Source: Paenibacillus glacialis (lineage in GTDB: Bacteria; Bacillota; Bacilli; Paenibacillales; Paenibacillaceae). Taken from it: a DNA stretch of 64,000 bases. Positions 1-8,325 of this stretch are shown here, one piece after another. The notes beneath the pieces were generated by a model. That model did no database searches. It saw only the letters and a program-made list of their open reading frames with translations, and was not told the origin of the DNA. A program made the translations under genes and the position numbers. Every line of letters begins with the position of its first letter. Position 1 is the stretch's first letter. The DNA lies in NCBI RefSeq assembly GCF_001637205.1, contig NZ_LVJH01000074.1, forward strand, positions 172,454-236,453, given 5' to 3'.

Positions 1-365
1 CGTTGTAATATAAGGAAATTCGAACCGACATAATAACACATTGAATACGATGGATGATTGCCCAGACGTTTGTATACCTCAGCTTCTTCCTTTAATCCTG
101 GTCTACCCGGAGCATAAATCTTCACTGCATATTCTGCATAATCGGGATGAGAGAATACTGCCGCATAATTCCCTGATCCTAGCAGTAGCCAAGGCTTAGG
201 AACCCACCGAACCTTTACTGGTTCATTTGGATGAATGCTCTCTGAAGCCAAGCCTCCTAACAACTCCCCCGTAACTAGTTCTATTAGTTTCTCTACCTCT
301 TCTTCTCTAAGTGTCTGAATTCCATATCTACTCCATTCATATACATTTTAAATACTATCTATCAT
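1..365 (-). pseudogene. Ser/Thr protein kinase-like gene, partial, early in-frame stop
   Basis: The reading frame runs off the left edge of the window. It encodes a glycine-rich loop (GSGNYAAVF), then AVKIY with the expected ATP-binding Lys, then EEAEVYKRLG, which suits the helix-C Glu of a protein kinase N-lobe. This order is typical of eukaryotic-like bacterial kinases. The only ATG with a well-placed ribosome site (AAGGA, 8 nt spacing) is at 365-363, but the sixth codon is TAA (MIDSI-stop-NVYEWSRYG). No ATG, GTG or TTG lies between that stop and the conserved loop until a TTG about 30 codons further on. I therefore read it as a kinase gene disabled by a nonsense change, or started by an unusual codon. 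The C-lobe lies outside the window, so the family assignment rests on the N-lobe only. Confidence 0.5.
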
Positions 366-478
366 AACGACTATCCTTAATCATATTACCCATATTGCCG
401 AATATATCAGTTTGTAAATCTATTTTATCATTAAAATGTAAAGAGAAGCTTGATAGATCGCAGGTTCGCAGACTCTAT

Positions 479-1780
479 TTATGATTGCTGGAATGATGTA
501 GCTGTAATCCTGCAATCCGAACATATAAACATATAATAGATACCCTCTCCATACTCCACTACTTCCCCCCAATCTAACTGACTGAAAAAAATCATGCGCT
601 TGGAGCAACAAGGACATACCGGATACTCCGCGTCCTGTATCCAAGTCGGATGTCCTCCAACCTGTGAAACCGTTGGCTCTAACGTCCAGTGAGCTGCGTA
701 GTAACTGTTTCGAGACTTGCTGGCTAGCCTAAAGGACTTACTTGCAGATACATGTTGGTTATCATAATCTTCAATATTACATACAGGCAAATAGTCTGGT
801 CTCTGATTATATGTACTCCATCTGGACTCACCGTTTGAATCAACATCCATATACATAACGCCATAACAGCTACATTTAACACATGTCTCCAACTTAAGCC
901 GTTCTCCAGACATGGACAAAAAAAGAAACGTAGGGTGGCTTACCTTGAAATCCAAGAGTGTAGTCATCTTTCCTCCACACCACTGACAAGTATGTGAGCT
1001 TTCAGTCAGTAAGGTTAGCGGCTCGCTTGCTTCAATACTTGAATCCTCCACTTCTTTTAACTTCTCAATGGCGTAGCTGAATTCATGAAACAAATTTTCT
1101 CGCTCCCCGTCTTCGTTGAGCTTCCAACCTGCTTCATGTGTGTATGTATCAGGTGTGACATAGGTTTCTTCTACCCATGGTGGGGGTGATTCACGCCATT
1201 CACGAAACCGCTGTACTATCTGTTCATCTCCAATCCAAGCTAATGCTAACAATAGATGATTGCGGTTATCCGTATCATGTTCCACCCGATTCAGCAGTTG
1301 ATCCCGAGCCTCCACTGAGGCATCCTTAAACAAAATCCCGGGATAATATATATCGCGATTGATAAACACAGGAATCGAGGTAGCTAGCGATTTGTTCTTA
1401 TAACAAACCAGCGATAATAAAATATCCTGGCTTGTATCTTCATCTCCCGAATCTAGCAGGTTCATGGCATAAGTCAACATTCGATCTGTATCTTCTTCAG
1501 TCAATGATATGTATAACTGCTCCTTGTTCAGTTCATATGGAATGAATTTAATTAACGGATCGTATGGGGGACGGTTGTGCATGATCTTAAGAATTTCAAC
1601 CGGATCATTAATCCCCTCGTACAAATCCACATCTCTACGATGATCCTTGATATATTGTTGCCTCTTTTGGCGCTCCGTCTCCTGACGGCATGGCATGCAA
1701 TAACCACCTGTTTTTTCAGCAGTGGTTGGTAAAATAGTTGCTGAACAGCCTTCGCTTTTACATGGAGTACGTATCATCAT
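479..1780 (-). CDS. Uncharacterised multi-zinc-finger protein
   Basis: This 433-residue soluble protein has no signal peptide or membrane segment. It carries four Cys pairs: CKSEGC/CMPC at the N-terminus, CQWC and CVKC around the middle, and CPCC/CSDC at the C-terminus. They probably bind two or three zinc ions. The last 60 residues (GGHPTWIQDAEYPVCPCC followed by MIFFSQLD) resemble a C-terminal segment I associate with DUF1963/YwqG-like Bacillota proteins; that is recall, not a search. The central part is helical and acidic. Two adjacent ATGs follow GGAGGAG, and the second has the better spacing. No function can be assigned. It is probably transcribed alone. Confidence 0.7.
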   Translation of the reverse strand: MMIRTPCKSEGCSATILPTTAEKTGGYCMPCRQETERQKRQQYIKDHRRDVDLYEGINDPVEILKIMHNRPPYDPLIKFIPYELNKEQLYISLTEEDTDRMLTYAMNLLDSGDEDTSQDILLSLVCYKNKSLATSIPVFINRDIYYPGILFKDASVEARDQLLNRVEHDTDNRNHLLLALAWIGDEQIVQRFREWRESPPPWVEETYVTPDTYTHEAGWKLNEDGERENLFHEFSYAIEKLKEVEDSSIEASEPLTLLTESSHTCQWCGGKMTTLLDFKVSHPTFLFLSMSGERLKLETCVKCSCYGVMYMDVDSNGESRWSTYNQRPDYLPVCNIEDYDNQHVSASKSFRLASKSRNSYYAAHWTLEPTVSQVGGHPTWIQDAEYPVCPCCSKRMIFFSQLDWGEVVEYGEGIYYMFICSDCRITATSFQQS

Positions 1781-1806
1781 ATCTCCTCCTTGCTTTTAAA
1801 TAATCT

Positions 1807-1972
1807 TCAAAACGGCATTAATACTGCGCCATCTTGAGACAACATCTCATAGACTCGTATGATCTCGTCTTCCGTTACACATAAATACTTGTCCATTTAG
1901 CGAAAAACTTGCTTGTAATACGCTTCCTTCAACACCGCTTCATTAGCTCCATAATGTTGAATGTTACACGGA
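1807..1972 (-). pseudogene. Possible VOC/PhnB-like gene remnant
   Basis: One minus-strand frame reads ANEAVLKEAYYKQVFR, then a stop, then MDKYLCVTEDEIIRV and YEMLSQDGAVLMPF before a final stop. The first piece resembles the 'EAxxFYxxVFG' start and the second the 'EExxRxYxxLSxGGxVxMP' part of PhnB-like VOC proteins, with the middle deleted. No good start or ribosome site was found. It is a weak relic call based on remembered family patterns. Confidence 0.3.
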
Positions 1973-2056
1973 TTTGAGGATATAATCATTTTTTTGCAGT
2001 TGATTATTTATAACAGTTTCATTCACTAGAGGCAAGCTTAATCGATTGGATAAAAT

Positions 2057-2110
2057 CGAAACAACAGAGCGCCAGTGCCGATTATTGGGCACTGGCGCTC
2101 TGTTGTTTCG
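2057..2110 (-). terminator. Rho-independent terminator, 23-bp perfect stem
   Basis: Positions 2057-2079 pair perfectly with 2088-2110 around an 8-nt loop. On the minus strand the stem is followed by a short T-rich run (CGATTTTATCC). It lies 33 nt beyond the stop of the small secreted protein gene and should terminate it. Confidence 0.8.
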
Positions 2111-2142
2111 GAAGCCGATCCCTCGGCTTTTCCTAAGATAGA

Positions 2143-2544
2143 CTATTGCCACGACGAAACGATATTCGCATTGATCGTCCAAGTTTTGAAAGGCGTTCCT
2201 ATAATTTCGACTTTGTACGTTCCTGATGGATGAGTAATTGCTGGATAAGAGGTTACTAGACGAACATACTGGGATGTGGTTTCATTCTGGATGATGGAGA
2301 ATTGATTATAAGAGATCCCCAGCCAATTTCCAGTTGACGGATTATAGTAAGAAAGTAATGCAATGACGGATTCAGTAGCGGATGTCGTAGCTCCATCGAC
2401 GCGAAAGTCGCCACTGAGGTAAATATGTCCACCGCTATGATAACCAGTAATTATCTGCTTGTAAGGAGGATCGGCGAATGCGGAAGTAGCCAAGCTAAAC
2501 ATGAATACCAGCATCAACAGTCCTACAGTAAACTTTTTTCTCAT
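2143..2544 (-). CDS. Small secreted protein, unknown function
   Basis: A 133-residue protein with a classical Sec signal peptide: MRKKF, a hydrophobic core (VGLLMLVFMFSLATS), then a cleavage site after AFA. The mature part of about 107 residues is rich in Ser, Thr, Tyr and Gly with alternating hydrophobic residues, which suggests a small beta-sandwich; it has no Cys and no recognised motif. The ATG follows GAAGGAG at 7 nt. It stands alone, with a strong terminator downstream. It is probably an extracellular or wall-associated protein. Confidence 0.7.
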   Translation of the reverse strand: MRKKFTVGLLMLVFMFSLATSAFADPPYKQIITGYHSGGHIYLSGDFRVDGATTSATESVIALLSYYNPSTGNWLGISYNQFSIIQNETTSQYVRLVTSYPAITHPSGTYKVEIIGTPFKTWTINANIVSSWQ

Positions 2545-2559
2545 CAGTTATCTCCTTCG

Positions 2560-2939
2560 TTTTTGGAAGTCGGGATGCTGCGGTAATATACTTGAACCGT
2601 AGTTCCCAAATAACTATATGCCGAGACCTTCTTATATAGAATCTGAACATCGTCCTCATTCACTTCTACCCAATCCCTCATTCAAAGGATATCGTACTAT
2701 TTCATAATCACAAATTTCTTATATCGTTATAGATCAGCTCACAAGATCATGGATTTCTAATTTTACATTGCGAAAATGAAATTATTGTGGACACAACCAA
2801 AATTTGTATGTTAAATTCATTATCAAGAGGGAAGAACATCTTCCCTCGAAAAATTGTGGGTTATAAGTAACTTAGTCGATCCAGTGGCGGGGCATGCTCC
2901 TAAGGTATCCTCTAAATTACTTTTTAATTAACCCAAAAG
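2560..2939. other. Intergenic region upstream of the GH8 gene
   Basis: No coding sequence was seen. It holds one good hairpin at 2827-2847 (9-bp stem GAGGGAAGA, 3-nt loop). The rest is AT-rich leader. I looked for known riboswitch cores and recognised none. Confidence 0.5.
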
Positions 2940-2953
2940 TTAAAGCGCTTTAA
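2940..2953. promoter_or_regulatory. cre-like catabolite operator
   Basis: The perfect 14-bp palindrome TTAAAGCGCTTTAA resembles the core of a CcpA-binding cre site. It lies about 80 bp before the GH8 start, where it could repress the secreted glycosidase when preferred sugars are present. The inner AAAGCGCTTT matches the consensus; the flanking T/A differ from the usual TG/CA. Confidence 0.5.
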
Positions 2954-3033
2954 TTTAAGAATGTGTGTTATATGGAAAGGAGGCTGTGATAGCGTCGAGG
3001 ATTGTTAGAATACAATACAAGGAGGAGTTTTAA

Positions 3034-5007
3034 TTGTACACTTTAAAATCGAACAAAAGTTTGATGAAATTGATTGGTCTTGTTCTTCTCTGTCTAACAA
3101 TGCTTATGACACTACTGGGTGCACCTGCTCCATTTCAAACAAAAGCTCATGCTGCAGGAGAACTTAAACCGTTCCCACAGCAAGTCAGCTACCCAGGTAT
3201 TATTAAGCCTAACCATGTAACTCAGGCAGCAATGAATAGCGCAGTTTCAAGTTATTATGACTATTGGAAAGGAAAATACTTAAAAAATAACTTATCTTCC
3301 TTACCTGGCGGATATTATGTAAAAGGCGAAATTACTGGTAATCCTGGCGGTTACACTCCGCTCGGATCTTCAGAAGGACAAGGTTATGGAATGGTCATCA
3401 CAGCTCTGATGGCAGGGCACGATTCGAATGCAAGAACGATCTTTGATGGCCTATTCAAAACGGCAAGAGCTTTCAAAAGTAAGAATAATGCAAATCTAAT
3501 GGGCTGGATTGTCGCGGATAGCAGCAGTGCCCAAGGGCATTATGGCTCAGCTACCGACGGTGATTTAGATATCGCTTATTCCTTGATTCTTGCAGATCGT
3601 CAATGGGGATCGTCTGGTACGATTAACTATTTGGCAGAAGCCAAAAAAATGATTACCAATGGAATCAAAGTAAGCATTGTGACAACGAATAATAGGCTAA
3701 ATCTTGGAGATTCGTTTGGGAAAAACACATTTGACACTCGTCCATCCGATTGGATGCTCTCCCATTTAAGAGCTTTCAACCAAGTTACAGGAGATCAAGT
3801 ATGGTTAGATGTCATCAATAATTTGTATACCGTTTACGGCCAATTCTCAACATCTTACTCATCTACTACAGGTCTAATCTCTGACTTTGTAGTTAACAAT
3901 CCCCCTATACCGGCTGATCCCGACTTTTTGGAGGGTCCGTATGATAAGGAATATAACTACAATGCAAGCCGGGTTCCATTAAGAATTGTAATGGACTACG
4001 CTTTTTACGGAGACACTAGAGGCCGGGATATTGCAAACAAAATGGCGGTATGGATTAAAGGTAAGACAAATGGCGTTCCAGGCAACATTAAAGACGGATA
4101 TCAATTGAATGGTACAGCAAGAGGATCATATGCTACAGCCGTGTTCGTATCACCGTTTATTTCAGCAGCGACAACGAACAGCGCTCATCAAGCATGGGTG
4201 AATTCTGGTTGGGACTGGATGAAGAACAAAAAAGAGGGATATTTCAGCGATTCCTACAACTTGCTTAACATGCTCTTCATTTCAGGAAACTGGTGGATAC
4301 CAACGGCTGGCGGCGGAACACCAGATACACAAGCCCCTACAGCTCCTTCTAACCTGACTACAGCCGTTGTATCAAACAACCAAATCAATTTAAACTGGAC
4401 AGCTTCGACAGATAATGTTGGCGTAGCTGGATACCAAGTTTTCCGCGGTGGCACTCAAGTAGGTACACCGACTGGTACCACTTTTAATGACACAGGCTTG
4501 ACTGCATCAACGGCATATAGTTATACAGTTAAAGCCGTTGATGCTGCTGGTAACCTTTCGGCAAACAGCAATTCAGCGACTGCTACAACAAGTGCAAATC
4601 CAACAACGGGCACTAACCTCGCTCTTGGCAAGACGGCTGTAGCTAGTTCGGTAGAAGCAAGTGGATTCGAAGCTTCCAAAGCAACTGACGGCAATTCGTC
4701 GACAAGATGGGCAAGTAATGAAGGAAGCAATAACGAATGGATCTATGTGGATCTTAGTGTAACCCAAAGCGTATACCAGGTAAAATTAAACTGGGAAGAT
4801 GCTTATGCTAAAGGTTACAAAATACAGGTTTCCGACGACAAGACCACATGGACAGATGCTTATACGGCAACAACCGGTAATGGCGCAATTGATGATATTA
4901 CATTCTCAACTCCTAAGAGCGGAAGATATGTAAGAGTACTTGGCGTAACAAGAGGCACAGCATACGGATATTCACTCTTTGATTTTGAGGTATATGGCGC
5001 TCAATAA
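3034..5007 (+). CDS. Secreted GH8 glycosidase (glucanase/chitosanase type) with FN3 and discoidin domains
   Basis: A 657-residue exported enzyme. Residues 1-41 form a signal peptide ending AHA-AG. Residues about 45-425 are a glycoside hydrolase family 8 domain: the EGQGYGM motif carries the likely general acid Glu114, and ATDGDLDIAYSL (173-184) is the family signature with its catalytic Asp. A fibronectin type III domain follows at about 435-520 and a discoidin/F5-8C (CBM32-like) domain at about 527-657. GH8 enzymes invert and act on beta-1,4-glucan or chitosan; dual chitosanase-glucanases with discoidin domains are known from Paenibacillus, so this activity is likely but not provable here. 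The start is TTG after AAGGAGGAG at 6 nt. A cre-like site lies upstream and a strong terminator downstream. Confidence 0.9.
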   Translation: MYTLKSNKSLMKLIGLVLLCLTMLMTLLGAPAPFQTKAHAAGELKPFPQQVSYPGIIKPNHVTQAAMNSAVSSYYDYWKGKYLKNNLSSLPGGYYVKGEITGNPGGYTPLGSSEGQGYGMVITALMAGHDSNARTIFDGLFKTARAFKSKNNANLMGWIVADSSSAQGHYGSATDGDLDIAYSLILADRQWGSSGTINYLAEAKKMITNGIKVSIVTTNNRLNLGDSFGKNTFDTRPSDWMLSHLRAFNQVTGDQVWLDVINNLYTVYGQFSTSYSSTTGLISDFVVNNPPIPADPDFLEGPYDKEYNYNASRVPLRIVMDYAFYGDTRGRDIANKMAVWIKGKTNGVPGNIKDGYQLNGTARGSYATAVFVSPFISAATTNSAHQAWVNSGWDWMKNKKEGYFSDSYNLLNMLFISGNWWIPTAGGGTPDTQAPTAPSNLTTAVVSNNQINLNWTASTDNVGVAGYQVFRGGTQVGTPTGTTFNDTGLTASTAYSYTVKAVDAAGNLSANSNSATATTSANPTTGTNLALGKTAVASSVEASGFEASKATDGNSSTRWASNEGSNNEWIYVDLSVTQSVYQVKLNWEDAYAKGYKIQVSDDKTTWTDAYTATTGNGAIDDITFSTPKSGRYVRVLGVTRGTAYGYSLFDFEVYGAQ

Positions 5008-5011
5008 GTAA

Positions 5012-5058
5012 AATCTAACAAAGCCTGACGGAGAAATTCCGTCAGGCTTTGTTAGATT
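5012..5058 (+). terminator. Terminator after the GH8 gene
   Basis: A perfect 21-bp stem (5012-5032 with 5038-5058) and a 5-nt loop sit right after the stop codon. There is no long T run, but the stem is very stable. Confidence 0.8.
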
Positions 5059-5144
5059 CGCTCACAGGTACCAAATAAAATATGTCGAAAACGAGATGAA
5101 AACATGTAGTAAAAAAGATATATCGCTATGAGTTAAGTACACCG

Positions 5145-5180
5145 AAAAAAACAGCTAACCTATCTCGATAGGCTAGCTGC
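5145..5180 (-). terminator. Terminator of the GH125/ABC operon
   Basis: On the minus strand the imperfect stem GCAGCTAGCCTAT/ATAGGTTAGCTG is followed by seven T. It lies just beyond the GH125 stop and convergent to the GH8 terminator. Confidence 0.8.
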
Positions 5181-5195
5181 TTTACATTTGCTGAT

Positions 5196-6518
5196 TTATT
5201 CGAATAACCCACGTTCCATCGCCTTATTGATCAGCATAGCGAACATACTGTTAGACCATGCAAACCATGGCCTTGTAAATTGCGAAGGATCGTCAGCATG
5301 AAAGCCTTCATGCACATAACCGGTATCCGCATCCGTTGCTTCGATCATATTAATCATTTCCATCATTTCTTCATCGCTAGATGCCGTTAACCCTTGCATG
5401 GAAAGTGCTATATGCCACACATAATCCGGCGGAGTATGCGGACTGCCTATACCTTTGGCTACTTTGCCTTCATAATAATAAGGGTTGTCCTTACTTAGAA
5501 TGAATCTCCGTGTATTCTGATAAATTGGATCGTCATTTGAAATATATCCGATATATGGGATCGACATAAGAGATGGCGTTCCCGCATCATCCATTAAGCA
5601 ATAATTCCCGAATCCATCTGTTTCAAATGCATATATCGCCCCATATTTAGGGTGGTTATAAATTCCATAGAGTCGAATTCCATGCTCGATTTCTTCCTCA
5701 AGCTTTGCCATTTCCTTAACAAATAGTTCATCGCGGAACACATATCTGGCAATTTCCTGCATTTGACGAAGAACGGCAACAGCGAACATATTCGAAGGAA
5801 CATTGTAATGAAAGTCGCATGCATCATCACTTGCGCGGAATCCAGACCAGATCATCCCTGTATAATTAACAGACATGCCCTTCCCTTCATTACGTAGAGT
5901 GTCAATGGCTGGGCAATTCCGACGCATGAAAGTATATGGAGAATCCTCCCCATGCCGTTGCTCTACCTTCCACAAATCAACCGTCTTACGCATAGCCGTA
6001 AGGAAATGCTCATCGAATATGTCCGTTTTCCCTGTTTCTTTCCAGTATAAATACGAAAGCTGCATCGGGAAACAAATGGAGTCAAGTTCAAACTTACGTT
6101 CCCATACCCACGGGGTCATGTCCGTTTCATCATTAGCATCCCAATGCCAATCATTCGGGCCTTCATTAAAGGCATTGGCATACGGATCTTTTAGAATATA
6201 GAACATTTGACGTCGAATCAATCCACCAATTATCCGCTGTAATTCCACGTCATCTTTAGCAAATGGTACATAATGGCGTACCTGTTCGACTGAATCGCGC
6301 AACCACATAGCTGGAATATCCCCTGTAATCACAAAGGTCGTACCGTCATCCATCAATTTTGTCGTTGTTTCTAACGTATTTGGAAAACAATTTTTAAATA
6401 ACGTGAGCAACTTAGGACGATGCGCTAGTGTCTGCTCTGCGATGTGTAGTACCTGCTCCACACTTTGTGGAATGGCCACTGACCCCAAATCAATTTTTGG
6501 TAATCTAAAACGTTCCAT
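5196..6518 (-). CDS. GH125 exo-alpha-1,6-mannosidase family protein
   Basis: A 440-residue cytoplasmic enzyme without a signal peptide, the usual size for glycoside hydrolase family 125 (formerly DUF1237). Recognisable blocks are TGDIPAMWLRDSVEQV (65-80), NEGPNDWHWDANDETD (118-133), SGFRASDDACDFHYNVPSN (225-243, likely acid Asp231 or 232) and GYVHEGFHADDPS (400-412, likely base Glu404). Characterised members remove alpha-1,6-linked mannose by an inverting mechanism. It is the last gene of a minus-strand operon, 13 bp after a permease gene, so imported mannosides are a reasonable substrate. The start follows GGAGGG at 7 nt. Confidence 0.9.
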   Translation of the reverse strand: MERFRLPKIDLGSVAIPQSVEQVLHIAEQTLAHRPKLLTLFKNCFPNTLETTTKLMDDGTTFVITGDIPAMWLRDSVEQVRHYVPFAKDDVELQRIIGGLIRRQMFYILKDPYANAFNEGPNDWHWDANDETDMTPWVWERKFELDSICFPMQLSYLYWKETGKTDIFDEHFLTAMRKTVDLWKVEQRHGEDSPYTFMRRNCPAIDTLRNEGKGMSVNYTGMIWSGFRASDDACDFHYNVPSNMFAVAVLRQMQEIARYVFRDELFVKEMAKLEEEIEHGIRLYGIYNHPKYGAIYAFETDGFGNYCLMDDAGTPSLMSIPYIGYISNDDPIYQNTRRFILSKDNPYYYEGKVAKGIGSPHTPPDYVWHIALSMQGLTASSDEEMMEMINMIEATDADTGYVHEGFHADDPSQFTRPWFAWSNSMFAMLINKAMERGLFE

Positions 6519-6531
6519 AGTTAAGCCCTCC

Positions 6532-7380
6532 TTATCCTTTTACAGCCCCAGCTGTCATCCCTTGCATAACCTTTTTGGCGAAAGCCAAATATACGACTAC
6601 AACTGGCAAGACCACAATAACCATTGCCGCTAGCATCTGTGTATAGTTAGCCGTATATTGCCCGTTGAAATTAGTTAAACCGATCGGCAAGGTGCGCAGT
6701 TCCGCACTCTTAATAAGAACGAGCGCAAACGGAAATTCGTTCCAAGCTCCGAGGAAAAATAAGATGATCGAAGTCGAAATGACCGGCATACAAAGTGGTA
6801 ATACGATGCGAAATACGGTATTTGTCGAACTACTTCCATCGATACATGCGGCTTCTTCCACATCAATAGGTACCGTCTTAATAAAGTTCTCAAACAAAAA
6901 GATGGCCATCGATAAATTAAAGGCTACATAAGGAAAAATGAGCGTAATCCGCTTATCTAAAAGTCCCAACGCTTTGAATTCAACGAAAATAGGAATAAGT
7001 AAGCCGTGTACCGGAATAAGCATACCTGTCAAAAACATAAAGTAGATTACATTTCGGAAAGGAAACTTAAATCGAGCTAAAATATAGGCCGTAAAAAATC
7101 CGAATAATATCGTGAAAATAACAGTAAACAAGCTTACAAAGGCACTATTCCAAAAGTATGTGCCCATTTTTCCGATTTCGAAAGCATCGATATAGTTTTG
7201 AAATTGAGGCTTAGAAGGTAACGACATAATATTGAGGTCAAATTCTTGTGATGTTTTCAATGAAGAGTAGAGCATCCAAATCAAAGGAAATATACACGAC
7301 AATGAGACCGCGAACAAAAAGACGTTAATCGCGATTTGACTGATTCTATTTGCTGTCTTAGTCACGTTTTTTTCCTCCAA
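6532..7380 (-). CDS. Carbohydrate ABC transporter permease, MalG type
   Basis: A 282-residue membrane protein with about six transmembrane helices. The cytoplasmic EAA loop reads EAACIDGSSSTNTVFRIVLP and contacts the ATPase, as in CUT1 permeases of the MalG/YesQ type. It overlaps the upstream permease gene by 23 bp, which points to translational coupling. No ATPase gene is nearby, so a shared MsmK/MsmX-type ATPase encoded elsewhere probably energises it, as is common for such loci in Bacillota (inference). Confidence 0.9.
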   Translation of the reverse strand: MEEKNVTKTANRISQIAINVFLFAVSLSCIFPLIWMLYSSLKTSQEFDLNIMSLPSKPQFQNYIDAFEIGKMGTYFWNSAFVSLFTVIFTILFGFFTAYILARFKFPFRNVIYFMFLTGMLIPVHGLLIPIFVEFKALGLLDKRITLIFPYVAFNLSMAIFLFENFIKTVPIDVEEAACIDGSSSTNTVFRIVLPLCMPVISTSIILFFLGAWNEFPFALVLIKSAELRTLPIGLTNFNGQYTANYTQMLAAMVIVVLPVVVVYLAFAKKVMQGMTAGAVKG

Positions 7381-8248
7381 TCAAGCGGCTGATAACAATC
7401 AACCCAACACTTAAGATCATAATACCTACAGAAATCGTACTTCCGTATCCAAGCTTAAACGATTTAAATGATGTGTCGTACGCATATTGTGCCATAACGG
7501 TCGAGCTACTGCCCGGTCCGCCACCTGTCATGACGAAAATACTATCAAACGCCTTCATATTCCCAGCGATACAGAGCATAATTGCAATCTTAATCGTGTC
7601 TGACAACAACGGAAATGTAATATAAAGCATTTTCTTAAATCCGGTTGCACCATCAAGTTCAGCCATCTCATAGACCTCGCTGTTAATACTTTGCATCGCA
7701 GCCAAGAAGATAATCAGATAAAACCCGATATATTGCCAAACAATCGGAACTGTAACGGAGAACATAACAATATTCGGATCATCTAACCACGGTCTGATCC
7801 AAGACTCTAAGCCAACTGAGCTCAGTAGCCAATTTAACATCCCGGCATCTTGGTTAAATATCATTCCCCACAAAAATCCGATAACGACGGAAGATAGAAC
7901 GACTGGAATGAAGATGACCGTACGATGAAATCCTTTCCACTTCACGACTTTTGACATCAAAAAGATGCTTATAACGAAAGCAATTCCAATTTGACCAAAC
8001 ACACTAAAAAATACTATAAGTAAGTTTTTCAGAAAAGCATTCCAAAAATAACTATCTTTTATCAACGTCATATAATTATCAAGCCCGATAAACTCCATTT
8101 TTGGTCCGCCTGACCAATTGAAGAAGCTGTATCGTACAGCTAGAATAACTGGAACAAGTACCATGAAAGCAAACAATATGACACTTGGTAACAAGTATAT
8201 TAAAAACGTAATCCGTTTGGGGCGCATGGCCGGTGAACTTTCCATCAT
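7358..8248 (-). CDS. Carbohydrate ABC transporter permease, MalF type
   Basis: A 296-residue membrane protein, six predicted helices, with the EAA-like loop EMAELDGATGFKKMLYITFP typical of MalF/YesP-type CUT1 permeases. It pairs with the overlapping MalG-type gene to form the channel. Two ATGs follow GGAGGA; the second has better spacing. It lies 77 bp after the binding-protein gene, and that gap contains a stable hairpin that may lower permease expression relative to the binding protein. Confidence 0.9.
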   Translation of the reverse strand: MMESSPAMRPKRITFLIYLLPSVILFAFMVLVPVILAVRYSFFNWSGGPKMEFIGLDNYMTLIKDSYFWNAFLKNLLIVFFSVFGQIGIAFVISIFLMSKVVKWKGFHRTVIFIPVVLSSVVIGFLWGMIFNQDAGMLNWLLSSVGLESWIRPWLDDPNIVMFSVTVPIVWQYIGFYLIIFLAAMQSINSEVYEMAELDGATGFKKMLYITFPLLSDTIKIAIMLCIAGNMKAFDSIFVMTGGGPGSSSTVMAQYAYDTSFKSFKLGYGSTISVGIMILSVGLIVISRLIGGKKRD

Positions 8249-8275
8249 GCTTCCTCCTTCTATTTTGAAAATAAT

Positions 8276-8304
8276 ATTCTCCTGGGCAATTTGCTCAGGA
8301 GAAT
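8276..8304 (-). promoter_or_regulatory. Intercistronic hairpin between binding protein and permease genes
   Basis: ATTCTCCTGgGCA pairs with TGCtCAGGAGAAT around a short loop, and there is no T run. Such hairpins after binding-protein genes often protect the upstream message and reduce downstream read-through. Confidence 0.55.
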
Positions 8305-8325
8305 ATCGATAAACGTTTCCGTTTA

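Noticed and set aside
2848..2940. Riboswitch upstream of the GH8 gene
   Set aside because: The leader GTCGATCCAGTGGCGGGGCA looked structured, but no known riboswitch core could be matched.
8305..8323. cre site after the binding-protein gene
   Set aside because: GGAAACGTTTATC is near consensus but lies after the gene stop and lacks the leading T; too weak alone.
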